From: Apoderus coryli
Lineage: Eukaryota > Arthropoda > Insecta > Coleoptera > Attelabidae
DNA length: 64,000 bases
Direction of reading: 5' to 3'
Assembly (NCBI GenBank): GCA_911728435.2
Contig: OU452202.1
Coordinates: 5,559,135-5,623,134 of the forward strand
Made by a program: the position numbers and the translations under genes. Positions 32,536 to 42,426 of the stretch are shown here, one piece after another. Under the pieces are notes generated by a model. It did not search any database and was not told the origin of the DNA. It worked only from the letters and a program-made list of their open reading frames with translations. How positions within the stretch are numbered: position 1 is the first letter of the stretch; each line of letters starts with the position of its first letter.

Positions 32536-33623
32536 CAGGAAAACCTTTATCGATATGTTCGTTCAGCCACTGTCAAGGAACTACGTGACACAACAATTGT
32601 CAGCTATTTTCTACTAGGTATATATAAATAGATATAAGGCATAATAGTTTTATTATGTGTATATTAACAAATACAATAATATACCTACCTAGTCTGAACA
32701 ATAAAAATCCCAATAAATCATAATTTATCCTATATTTGATGACGTAGGTATACAGACATACCTACTAATTTTATATTTTGATTTGTTGGAGCTAATATTT
32801 TATCCGTATACATAATTTATTTTATTAAGCGAGTGGGGTTCTCCTTGTGTGCCCCCGCATTATTCAATGCTAATTTATGGCTTGTGTAAGCTGTTTACTT
32901 TTCGTTCTTTTATTTTTATTTTTTTTTTTGTTATTGTTGAAAAGGTTACTACACATTACGACCTAATAATTTATGTATATAAGTAGGAAACATGTGCATT
33001 TTAAGTAAATGTAGGTATCTATAGGTACCTACTTGCATTTGTAATAATTAAAATTGCATGTGTATGTATACATTTCGTATGTTGTTGGAACACATTTTTG
33101 TAATAACAAGATGTGGTGACATCTAGTGTTTGAGCAGGCAATATGCACGGGTAAAACATAGTTCTCCATTATTATTGCCACCACCAGATAAGCCCGAATT
33201 CCCTAGCAGGAGGCTTTATTTTTTAAGAACTGCGTGTTACATAATGTAACAAGACTAACTATATCAATGTATCACACTTTTTCACAAATGCTCCATAAAT
33301 AATAAACAAATTTAGATAGTCTTCGTTAGTATAATTTATACGCCTCGCCATGAATATTATACTACTAATTAGTATCTACAAGAATTGTCATCATTGTGGA
33401 TTATTTTTGTGACAAGTGCCAAATTTATTTGCTTTCTAAAGACATCATGGTCAACTAAAATCAATTAAATTTCAAAGTTCTATCACTATTGTAATAGAAT
33501 AATGGAAAATTGTCAATATTTTGAAAACTATAAATTTTTGGAATAGACATCCTGTCATAAACTTGCCCTTATTGGTGATGCAAAAAAAATAAACGTCATT
33601 TTTGACAAATAAAACCAAAATTT
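32536..33623 (-). other. spen intron part, no gene recognised
   Basis: AT-rich with scattered TAGGTA microrepeats. No coding or repeat family recognised. Confidence 0.45.
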
Positions 33624-34455
33624 ATTTTTCTGCCGACACTATGAGAAAATTGAATTTTACTGCTTCCATAGGGACGAGAAAGTATGCATTTTTAAGGCTA
33701 GCGCTACAAAACACTCAATAATGGCTAGACAAGAAAATTATTTTTAACTATTTGTAATAGATGGCGGCACAATAATAAAAGCTATTAACAATGATGACAG
33801 ACCAATGTGACAGTGGTTGTCAAAAATCGAGCGCGTCGTAAAATAGTCAATTTGATTCATCATTTATATAATAATCATGGAACATCTGATTGATCGTAGT
33901 GATGAGGAAATTGAGTATTGTACCCCGCCTGAAATTCTCGAGAAAGCGAACGAAGTTTCGATGAATTTGCTGCCGGAAAAATCAATCACCAAATATGAAC
34001 TTCAGTATAAACTGTTTATGGATTGGTGTAGTGCTAAAAACGTTAAAAAGTATAGTGAAAACGTGATTTTGACGTATTTATCGGATCTTTCACAAAAATA
34101 CCAATCTTCAACACTGTGGTCAATTCATTCCATGTTAAAATATACGCTATTAGTTAAAAATAACGTAAACATTAGAAATTTGTTAAATCATTAGTAACAT
34201 TACAAGAGAGCAGTTGGATAATTGTTCTTTTATCGTTATTTAGTACCTACTGATTTGTTATTTGTTTGAAATTTGTAATTTCTATTAATTGTTAGAGTTT
34301 TGTATATTTTTGTATATAATATGCTATATTGCTCTGTAAAGGGATTATTCTGTTGGGCAATAAATTCTATTATTATTATTATTTAGTACGTTTAATGTTT
34401 TTGTTTCTTTTTTTTTTGTATTACCCACAATTGTACGGTGCCGGCAGAAAAATAA
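33624..34455 (+). mobile_element. Element with short TIRs, tyrosine-recombinase-like ORF and LINE-A tail insertion
   Basis: TTATTTTTCTGCCGACAC (left) and GTGCCGGCAGAAAAATAA (right) are inverted ends. Inside is a 105-residue ORF, then at 34197-34383 a LINE-A family 3' end (stem-loop 34329-34334/34355-34360 and ATT tail) that cuts the ORF short. Confidence 0.55.
33877..34194 (+). pseudogene. SAM-like/core-binding domain of a tyrosine-recombinase-like protein, truncated
   Basis: This is a 105-residue frame starting MEHLIDRSDEEIEYCTPPEI. The segment KYELQYKLFMDWCSAKNVKK, then ENVILTYLSDLSQKYQSSTL and WSIHSMLKYTLLVKNNVNI, resembles the helical core-binding domain of phage-integrase-like recombinases found in insect multicopy genes (Crypton-like). 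The catalytic domain is absent: the frame ends where LINE-A 3' sequence begins, so it was disrupted by that insertion. Family assignment is from memory of the pattern and is moderate. Confidence 0.5.
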
Positions 34456-34471
34456 TGTGTAAACCATGGCG

Positions 34472-34568
34472 GTAAAGTGATTTTTTCAGGCTTCAAGAAG
34501 TGTCCGGGCTCGCTAAAGCTCGCCCGTACATTTCTTCTTTCAGCCTGAAAAAATGACACTTTACCGCC
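34472..34568. repeat. Short inverted repeat (hairpin) with GC-rich loop
   Basis: The arms CGGTAAAGTG...TTTTTTCAGGCT and AGCCTGAAAAAA...CACTTTACCG lie about 60 bp apart, around the smaller hairpin GGGCTCGCTAAAGCTCGCCC. No coding capacity. Confidence 0.7.
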
Positions 34569-34760
34569 TAGGAATACAATATACTATTAAAGTTCGAGTA
34601 ATTTTGTGAACACCTAAATTTCAAAAAAAAAAAACTTTTATGAATAACTGTTGTAATAATCCATTTCAGAGAGGAGTAAATATTTATTGAAGGAAATAAA
34701 ACTGTGTCTACTCCACAAAATGTTATTTATACATATTCAAACCTGAACAATACTGTCAGA

Positions 34761-34791
34761 CATGTTTCGAGATTTGATATCTCATCATCAG
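34761..34791 (-). ncRNA. Hammerhead-like motif
   Basis: Minus strand: CUGAUGA (34791-34785), U, stem GAGAU/AUCUC, GAAAC (34768-34764), then AUG. Confidence 0.6.
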
Positions 34792-35155
34792 TGACAATAA
34801 CGTACAAAAGTCCTCATAAGAAGGTTAAACCAGATTCAAACATCCATACATCAACTTTGTGAAAAAATTTGAGGTAAAAATTACATAAAAATGGAAACTA
34901 ATTATACACTAAACATTACAATGTGAGTTGCTCCAAATCAAATCTCGAAACATGTCTGACGGTGTTGTTCAGGTTTGAACATTTATAAATAATAAATGAA
35001 AAATAATTTAATGGCAAAGCGGACTAAAGTGCATGGTATAGGATATGCATTACTATGTACAATGTACATGTAGATGATACGTGTTTACATGTGTCTACTG
35101 TTGTGTATCTTATTGTGCTTAAATGCAGGCTGATATTTGTAGATGGGCAACGACT

Positions 35156-35216
35156 ATGGTACTCTGACGAGCTCATAACAAGAGCGAAACGAATTCGTCA
35201 GTATCTGTCGACCCAT
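35156..35216 (+). ncRNA. Canonical type I hammerhead ribozyme
   Basis: All conserved elements are present in order. Stem I 5' strand AUGG-UACU (35156-35163); core CUGACGA (35164-35170); stem II GCUC/GAGC (35171-35174 with 35182-35185) with loop AUAACAA; GAAA (35186-35189), of which the last A pairs with U 35198; stem III CG/CG with AAUU loop; cleavage triplet GUC ending at 35199; stem I 3' strand AGUA (35200-35203), internal loop UCUGUCGAC from 35204, then CCAU to 35216. Predicted self-cleavage falls between 35199 and 35200. The stem I internal loop and loop II could form the tertiary contact that speeds natural hammerheads. Short stem III type I ribozymes are known from Penelope-like elements and retrozymes. 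Confidence 0.88.
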
Positions 35217-35412
35217 GCCTCGGTCTGGTTCTATTGAATTAGACTGGGGCCGTGCTAAATTAAACAAAATTCCTCGTGTAGGTAAAACCAGCACTTTAGT
35301 CCGCTTTGCCATTAAATTATTTTTGATTTATTATATTTACGGACATGAAATCCTTTTAATTTATAAATAATATTTTGTGGAGTAGACGCAGTTTTATTTC
35401 CTTCAATAAATG

Positions 35413-36141
35413 TTATGAATAATTTTCAGTTTCATTAGGGCCATGTTTTGGACCATATTTTTAACACAAATTATTTTTTATCTCAAAACCGATAGAGCTG
35501 TCATATTCTCTAGAAATAAGTAAGACACGAAAGAGTTTTTGAACTGAACGGACAATTTAAATTTTTGGTCGAAAGAGGTCAGCGGCGTTACACAAAAAAG
35601 TTCGGGGAGAATAACATGCATTGAAAAACACCAGAAAAATTCCAAAATTTTAACACCATGTAACTCTCTTCGTATTATGCAACCTCATATTACAAGCTAC
35701 CCAAGTAACAATTATTATTTTACGATTGTATTTTTCAACTACATAAATATTATGTATTATCTAAAGTACTTTACCTTTGAGAATATAGCAACAACACTAC
35801 TTAAAGTACCATCTCAGCGTACTCTAACTCATATTTAATAACAGCATTGCATGATGCAGAGAGTTTCAACGTTAAAAAATCTTGAAATAATTACCCTGCC
35901 ATTCACAGAAAAAACAAAACACGAGTAATGATAGTCGTTTTCGACATGTGTAATAAATATTCACACACAGAACACAGTTTCTCTGCAATTATGGCTGAGT
36001 GAGCAAAAAAAATGTTAGTAACAACTTCGCATTCTTAGAACAGAAATTAAAATATGTCCGAGGTGTTTTTTTTTTCAAAGTCCTCATTTACTTAGTATAT
36101 TATGGTGATATTTTGAAATATCGCACAGTGGAACAATCATA
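35413..36141 (-). other. spen intron part, no gene recognised
   Basis: AT-rich; a short open frame at 35055-35237 just to the left is the hammerhead region read through. Nothing recognised here. Confidence 0.45.
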
Positions 36142-36603
36142 TACAGGGTGTTTCAAAAAAGGTCATTTTATAAAAAAAGTTCCCATAAACATACGTCTGC
36201 AAATGCATTGTTTTGAAAATACGATGTGTTACTTTTTTTTGTAAAAAACGGTGTTTTTAATAATAATAGAGAGCTTATATGTCCCTAACTCGAACAAAAT
36301 TATTAAGGCCAGTGGCATTAGAGGGACAACTTAATAAAAATTATTGACAAAAAAATGTACGCCACTGACTGTAATTTAATTTCGATATTGTTTTGAGATA
36401 AAGCAATTGAAACTTCAACTTTTGTATTTTTTTCATAATATGTTGCTTCGTTTACCAGATAAAAATTTAAAACATTTTTCAACATAATAAAGGGTTTTCC
36501 AATAAGAGGTGTTATTTTGAATAGCCCGCTATTTCGGTAGATGTCACTTTTGGAACTGTAATTTTTTGACATTTGACACGTAGAAACTACGCCATTAATA
36601 AAA

Positions 36604-37285
36604 ATGGAACTATACACGCTTCAACAACGCACTGAAATTATCAAAATTCACTATAAAAATGGTGAAAATTTGGCAGAGACGGTTCGTAAAACTCGAACAT
36701 TTTTTGGTCGTCGTGAAGCACCTCTTGTCGGACCGCAATACAGAAATTGGTGGAAAAATTCGAGCTGTGGGGACAAGTTAGTGATGTGAAGAATAAAACC
36801 CGTGCACGTCGCTCAAGAACAGCCGAGAATATTGCTGCTGTAGCCGAAAGTGTTGAAGAAAACCCAGGTTTGTTTGATTTCTTATGGCCGAAATTGGATG
36901 GTTTTGATCTGGACAACGTTTACTTTGAACAAGACGGTACGTGTCACACAAGCAACGATTTTTTAAGGAAAAGTTTCCGGACCGTGTTATCTCTCGAAGA
37001 GGTGATCACAATTGGCCACCGAGATCTTGCGATTTAACACCTTACAACTTCTTCCTTTGGGGCCACGTGAAAGAGAAGGTCTACGCCAACAGCCCAGCGT
37101 CGATTCAAGACCTCATAGATGGAATTCGTGAGGCTATAGGGCAGCCACTTTGCGATTTGATTATGGAAAATTTCATGAAAAGGATATGGTCCTATAGGCG
37201 TGGTCGTGGTGGTCATTTGGCTGATGTTATTTGGCATTTTCCTTTGAATATCAAAATAACTTTAAATTTTTACGACCTCTATTAT
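36604..37285 (+). pseudogene. Tc1/mariner-superfamily transposase, frameshifted and deleted
   Basis: MELYTLQQRTEIIKIHYKNG starts the DNA-binding domain. A frameshift near 36735 leads to VEKFELWGQVSDVKNKTRAR and ENIAAVAESVEENPG, after which a large central segment including the first catalytic Asp is missing. DNVYFEQDGTCHTSN (second Asp) follows, then in another frame WPPRSCDLTPYNFFLWGHVK (third position) and the C-terminus. It cannot be active. Confidence 0.8.
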
Positions 37286-37288
37286 TGT

Positions 37289-37652
37289 TATAGTGAGAAA
37301 ATAATGGGTTTTAGGTCTTTTGTAAAAGAAACTAATGTATTTTAAGCCAACGTTTCGACAATCTTTATTGTAATCCTCAGGGCACAAATCATTATCGTCG
37401 TCTAATCTGGATACCATCCAGATTAGACGACTAGTGATATTGTATTGTTGTTATGCTTTTATGTTATTTTATTTATACATAAGTATACATGTGTTCTGTT
37501 TGTGCCTGTCTCGTTTATATCAAAAATTCTTACCGACAAAAAGAAACAATGATTTGTGCCCTGAGGATGACAATAAAGATTGTCGAAACGTTGGCTTCAA
37601 ATACATTCGTTTCTTTTACAAAAGACCTAAAACCCATTATTTTCTCACTATA
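37289..37652. mobile_element. Near-perfect inverted repeat (106-bp arms) with hammerhead-like motif in each arm
   Basis: Arms 37289-37394 and 37548-37652 match almost base for base. Each contains CUGAGGA-stem-GAAACG, and the loop holds a second perfect 16-bp hairpin (37397-37412 with 37416-37431). It is inserted into the 3' part of the mariner-like element. Confidence 0.85.
37561..37593 (+). ncRNA. Hammerhead-like motif
   Basis: CUGAGGA (37561-37567), U, stem GACAAU/AUUGUC (37569-37574 with 37579-37584), GAAACGUUGG. A mirror copy with one base-pair lost lies on the minus strand at 37349-37380. Confidence 0.62.
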
Positions 37653-38090
37653 TCAAAATAACACCTCTTATTGGAAAACCCTTTATTTGAGAATAATTCA
37701 ACTACAAATCAGTGACTTTGATGTTATTTGACTGCGGCAATCATTTTGAATCTGTCGAATTTGTTGAAGTCCTTTAACATGAATACAAATGCCGAGATGA
37801 ACGACATGCACTTCATTTCTGGACTCGCATATGGCAATGCATTAGAAGCTATAGGCGGCTGTACAATGAAAAATTTCCTCATCGAAGGCTTCTGATAAAA
37901 AAATTTTGGAAAGCATTCATCGACGCCTTCATGAAATGGGCACACTAAAACGAAGTGGAGGAACAGGAAGGCCAAAGACAGCAAGAACGATAGAGCTGGA
38001 AGAGGATGTCCTGAACGTGGTTGATGAAAATCCAGGTACTTCTACTCGAAAATTTGCTGAGGTTTTCAATGTTCAGATAATCCTATACAT

Positions 38091-38461
38091 ATAGTATTGT
38101 TAAATGCATAAATGAACTGCCAAGCGAATTGAGAGGATTGCCTAAATCTAAATCGAGCTTTAAGAAATTTTATAAAAAGAGATTAATTTGTGATTTGTGT
38201 TCATATTTTCTGTGTGTATTCTAAGGGTATACATTTTAACAATAGTTAGGTACGTGTTTTTTGTTTTTTTTTTTTATTTAATATTGTTTGAATTATAGTT
38301 GATTAAGATTAGTTAAGACAAATGTTATTGTATTTTCTGTTTGTTGTTTCTTTTTTCATGCTAATGTACTATTAGATTTTTATGCGTCAGCTGAACAGAG
38401 AGTGGCATCTGACACTGAACTGCAACTGGCCCTTAATAAAGTCTGTTATTATCATTATTAG
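38091..38461 (+). pseudogene. LINE 3' fragment
   Basis: The plus strand reads SIVKCINELPSELRGLPKSK and SSFKKFYKKRLICDL, the extreme C-terminus of a jockey-like LINE, then a 3' UTR ending CCCTTAATAAAGTCTG and an ATT-type tail. Confidence 0.68.
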
Positions 38462-38464
38462 TAA

Positions 38465-39080
38465 ATATCTCCTTACGGATTTCTTTGAAATTTGGCAGCG
38501 TTGTTGCTACAAATAGGGAGGTTATATAGTCCTAACTAGATCAAAATTATTAAGTCCAGACGCGTTAGGGGGGCACCTTAATAAAAATCAGTGAAAAAAA
38601 AAATGTACGTCACTGACTGTAATTTAATTTTAATATTGTTGTTTAATATTGTTAAGATAGAGCAAATAAAACTACAACTTTTTTATCTCTTGTATTTTTT
38701 TCATATGTTGCTTCGTTTACGAGATAAAAATGATGAGATGACCGATATGCACTTCATTTGTGGACTCGCTGATGTCAATGCATTAAAAGCTAGGCGGTTG
38801 TACACTGAATAATCCTCAGCGTATGGCTCCTGAGCATGGTTGAGTATGGCTCGAAAGCATTCACAAACTCCTTCATGAAATAGGCACACTAAAACGAAGT
38901 GGAGGAACAGGAAGGCCAAAGGCAGCAAGAACGGTAGAGATGGAAGAGGATGTGCTGAACATGGTTGAAGAAACTCCAGGTACTTCCTCGAAAAAGTGCT
39001 GAAGTTTTGAATGTAAGTAATAGTACTGTTTGGCGCATTCTTATGTTATTTTATACCATCTTTACTTTTATGAAAAAGTA
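38465..39080 (+). pseudogene. DUF4817-type transposon copy 2, partial
   Basis: 5' UTR block as at 36255-36475, then DEMTDMHFICGLADVNALKA, TLKRSGGTGRPKAARTVEME, EDVLNMVEETPGTSSKK and NSTVWRILMLF. Several frameshifts; the catalytic part is missing. Confidence 0.62.
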
Positions 39081-39700
39081 GCACACTGTCGCGAAAAACG
39101 CAACTTTCTATCTAGAAATTTAACGGATATACCCCGCAAAGTACCCAACATGGGTACATACATGATTCTGTATGTAATCAACTCTGAGATATAAAGTCGA
39201 TTAAAAAAAATATTTTTTTTTCAATTCGCCCCTGTATCTTGACCGAGATACCTACACCACTATAACAACAAATTGTGGACATCCCGTACAACAAGTGAAT
39301 AGGAGATAAGGTTTTATTGTTGAAGAATCCAATTTGCATATTACATAATGTATTGTATATACATGCACCTGTTCCAAAAGTTCATTTCAACTAGCTGGTG
39401 ATGTAACCACCTATAAATAATATTATTAAAAGTTATTAGGTATAACAAAGAGGAAAAAATTTACAACAACAATAACCTTTCGTTTAGCAAATAGTGTTGT
39501 ACACGATAACAACTCAATATTTGTATTGGGCAAATGAAAATATAAAATATTTAATTATTGTTGAAAACATAAAAACAAAGTAAATAAAATGATCATAATT
39601 ATCCAATAGGTATATCATTAAGTTTTTCTAAAATATATATTTTATTTACATAATTTTTATACAAAAGAATTCTCTTGCAATAGAAAAAATCGGTTGTGTC
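39081..39700 (-). other. spen intron part, nothing recognised
   Basis: AT-rich, no recognisable element. Confidence 0.45.
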
Positions 39701-40551
39701 GTCCCTTATAATAATCAATCAATCAATAATAATCAAAAATATATGACCTGCGTAACGAAACAGAATATATATTATTATTTTAATTGTATTATTTTCATTA
39801 TTTACAATAAACTAACGTAACACACTACTTTATTCAAAAATTAGAAAAAAAAAATATGGCCAGAGCTGGGATTCGAACCCAGAACCTTTCGCATGCGAGG
39901 CGCACGCTCTGTCAACGACGCCAAAAAGCTTTTATCAAATTACTTTATTATATTCTAATAAGAGTTATAGGTTTCAACTACCTAACTGGTGAAATATTAA
40001 ACGCAATTTTCTCGAGAATTATGTTCGCAAATATCCAAAGTAACCTATCGCTAAGCAGATAAAATGATGTATCACTCGACCCCTATTGCTATTTGAAAAT
40101 TTGGCGCTATCACCTAGAGCGATTTCTACCAAAAACTAATGGGTTCTTCCTAGGACTCCCCCAAACTCATACATCAAAATTTAGCTTAATTGGTTAAAGC
40201 GTTTAGGCGCTATCGTGGAAGAATACATACAGACACACAGCCATATCACAGTTAAAATAATAGACAGTTACTGCACCTCGTGTCGGCACGTCTGATGTAT
40301 GTGGGATCAAAGCAAATCGCCGCGCTTATATTTATAGTATCTTATAGTATATATAAATATAGTATAGCGGGCCAGAAATGAGCTGGGAATGCGACGAGGT
40401 GATGCCGTTTTCAGCGTCTATTGACGCTTTTTGTCTATAGTTAATATTCGACTTCCATCGGGAAATGGTCTTAATCGTCACAGGGACCTTCAAAATGGTT
40501 ATATCCGTCTTTAATTCGGTTGCGTCGCCCCAAGGCTTTCCCGACAAGATA
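39700..40551 (-). repeat. tRNA-headed repeat, copy 1
   Basis: Consensus blocks: ATATATGACCTGCGTAACGA, then a minus-strand tRNA-like head at 39858-39922 (T arm CTGGGTTCGAATCCCAG, Ala-CGC-like anticodon loop), CTACCTAACTGGTGAAA, TTTAGGCGCTATCGTGGAAG, CAGACACACAGCC, and ATATCCGTCTTTAATTC to CTTTCCCGACAAGATA. It ends at the mariner insertion point. Confidence 0.65.
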
Positions 40552-40635
40552 TACGAGGTGCTGCTATTAAATAACGAGACTGCTTATGAAAAAGATTTTG
40601 ATTGTAGAAATTATTCTACAATCGAATGCTCCCCT

Positions 40636-41620
40636 TCAATGTATTCCCCTCTCCTCGCCACACATTCGTTTTTTCCATTGGTCAAAGCAATGCTGGAAGT
40701 CTTCTTTTGTCAGTGCATTTAGGAGCTCCGCCAATTTTCGCTTCACATCTTCCATTGACTCCAACCGCGTTCGTTTTAAGGCAGACTTGATCTTCGGAAA
40801 CAAGAAAAAATCACAAGGTGCTAAATCAGGCAAGAACGGCACGTGTTCGAGCACTGGAGTGCCTCTAGCGGCTAAATAACGCTTCACAGACAGCGCGATA
40901 TGGGCAGTCGCGTTGTCCTGGTGCAAAATCCACGACTTTTTTTTTCACAACTCCGGCCGTTTCTTACCAACTCGCCCTCGCAATGTTGCCAGAACGGTCA
41001 AATAATAAGTTTGGTTTACAGTATAACCTTCTGAAACCCATTCAATCATGACCATGCCGTTGATGTCGAAAAAAACGATTACCATGGCCTTAAATTTTGG
41101 TTTCAACATCATACTGGAATATCCAAGTTGCATCGCAAGTGATTACGTTTTCCGTCAATTCAGGCTCTTCATCTAACCTCTCAAGAAAATCTGAGCAGAT
41201 CTGTTGATGGAAGAGCTTTTGTGCGGGGGTCAAATTTTTTGGGACCATCTTCGCACATACTTTCTTCATGTTCAATTCGTCATGTAAAATTTTTCTGCCG
41301 TTTCTTTATCGGCGTTTACAATCTCAGCCATCATCCGATTGCTCATACGACAATCTAGGCGCACAATTTCATTGATTTTAGTCACTGTTTGCGGAGTTGA
41401 AACAGACACAGGTCGACTTGGACGTTGGTCATCTTCGATGTTCTCTGGACCTTCAGAAAACCTTTTATGCCATACGGAAACACGTGCACGAGATAGGGAA
41501 TTCTCACCGTAGACCTCTTTCAACAATTTATAGCACTCCGTCGGAGTTTTTTAATATAACGAGAAATTTCACATTGATTCGTTGATCATTTTCGTCACAC
41601 ATTGCTATTGGCGCAAGGAA
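40636..41620 (-). pseudogene. mariner transposase (SETMAR-like family), frameshifted
   Basis: Reading right to left: LKEVYGENSLSRARVSVWHK and FSEGPENIEDDQRPSRPVSV (HTH), KMVPKNLTPAQKLFHQQICS, ENVITCDATWIFQYDVETK (first Asp; GDETW usual), KAMVIVFFDINGMVMIEWV, HQDNATAHIALSVKRYLAAR (second Asp) and PFLPDLAPCDFFLFPKIKSA (third Asp). Frame changes occur near 41272, 41110 and 40935. Inactive, but the domain order is complete. Confidence 0.87.
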
Positions 41621-41707
41621 AACCGCGTTCGTTTTTAACTTCTATAGAAAAAAAACTACTACAGCGACAAGAACGTGTTGTCGTAGCGGCGTAGCAGACA
41701 CTACACG

Positions 41708-42331
41708 TAGGGATACGAACGATACTTTGATACTAGTACAGTATCGATACTTTGGTTCCGATACCAAGTACTTTTGGCATCGATACTTTTTGTTCGATAC
41801 TTAAACAGTATCGATACTTACACGCCTTAAATCATAGTATCGATACCAACATACCTAAACGCTCTAACACTGTGTTCTCAAGAGTGGTGCCATAGAAGAA
41901 GACATATTTGATAATTGTGGCCTATAGTTTAGAAAACTAGATAGAAAGAGTTAAAAGGATGAACGTAAAATTGATAAATGAAATTATTGTTTTATGTATA
42001 AATTTTAATTATCATGACGCCTCAGCAATGTTTAAATTAATTTTTTGCTGCAACTGCAACCTCCAAAATTAAAAACAGCAATGATAATATAGTATATATT
42101 TTATTTCTAATATTTTATTTGTAACATTATAAACCTACTTCGACTTAAAAAATCGCGTTAATTTTTATTTTAAATACTTATAAGTAGGTACTTTTTTTTT
42201 ATGAGTATCGAGTATCGATACTTTGAAGTATCGATGCTTTTCCTTCGATACCAAGTACCGTATCGATACCGAAATGCGATACTTTACTTGGTATCGGGTA
42301 TCGATAATTTTGAAGCGATACCGTATCCCTA
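41708..42331. mobile_element. Non-autonomous hAT element rich in GTATCGATAC
   Basis: Ends TAGGGATAC and GTATCCCTA, flanked by an 8-bp duplication ACTACACG (41700-41707) against ACTACAAG (42332-42339), as expected for hAT. Both subterminal regions are packed with GTATCGATAC / TATCGATAC repeats. There is no transposase. Confidence 0.88.
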
Positions 42332-42426
42332 ACTACAAGTTAAACAACACTTCGTTCGTTTCCCTCCCTCACCTCTAGGACGCCTTCTGCGCGCGCAGTT
42401 TCGTTATTTATTAGCCAGACCTCGTA

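Larger units (their letters stand above)
34677..35412. mobile_element. Hammerhead-bearing non-autonomous element (retrozyme/Penelope-like)
   Basis: Outer inverted ends: TTTATTGAAGGAAATAAAAC with TCTACTCCACAAAATGTTA (left) and its complement ending at 35412. Near the left end is a hammerhead-like motif (34761-34791) with a partial mirror at 34944-34965 (AATCTCGAAACATG). An inner inverted pair (TTTAATGGCAAAGCGGACTA near 35009 and TAGTCCGCTTTGCCATTAAA near 35297) brackets a canonical hammerhead ribozyme at 35156. No ORF of its own. The design fits small non-autonomous ribozyme-bearing retroelements; assignment is inference. Confidence 0.65.
36488..37685 (+). mobile_element. Tc1/mariner-superfamily element with AAAGGGTTTTCC termini, nested
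   Basis: TIRs AAAGGGTTTTCCAATAAGAG and CTCTTATTGGAAAACCCTTT, TA-bounded, about 1.2 kb including a 364-bp inverted-repeat insertion (37289-37652). It is inserted in the element starting at 36142. Confidence 0.85.
36142..38090 (+). mobile_element. TACAGGGTG-ended transposon copy 1 (DUF4817-type transposase N-terminus), split by insertion
   Basis: 5' end TACAGGGTGTTTCAAAAAAG at 36142; sequence 36255-36475 repeats at 38510-38735. It is interrupted by another transposon at 36488-37685 and resumes at 37686. The coding remnant at 37780-38085 reads MNDMHFISGLAYGNALEA, then SIHRRLHEMGTLKRSGGTGR and ELEEDVLNVVDENPGTSTRK, a transposase N-terminus common in insects (DUF4817-like). It ends where a LINE fragment begins. 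Confidence 0.65.
40552..42426 (-). mobile_element. mariner element 3, interrupted by a hAT element
   Basis: Left end TACGAGGTGCTGCTATTAAA and right end (reverse) TACGAGGTCTGGCTAATAAA are matching TIRs bounded by TA. It is inserted between CTTTCCCGACAAGA and TATAATCAAAAATATATG of the tRNA-headed repeat. A hAT element (41708-42331) later landed in its 5' region. Confidence 0.85.

Noticed and set aside
40636..42426. A host SETMAR-like gene
   Set aside because: The similarity is to the mariner transposase part only; TIRs, TA duplication and frameshifts show a decayed transposon, with no SET domain.
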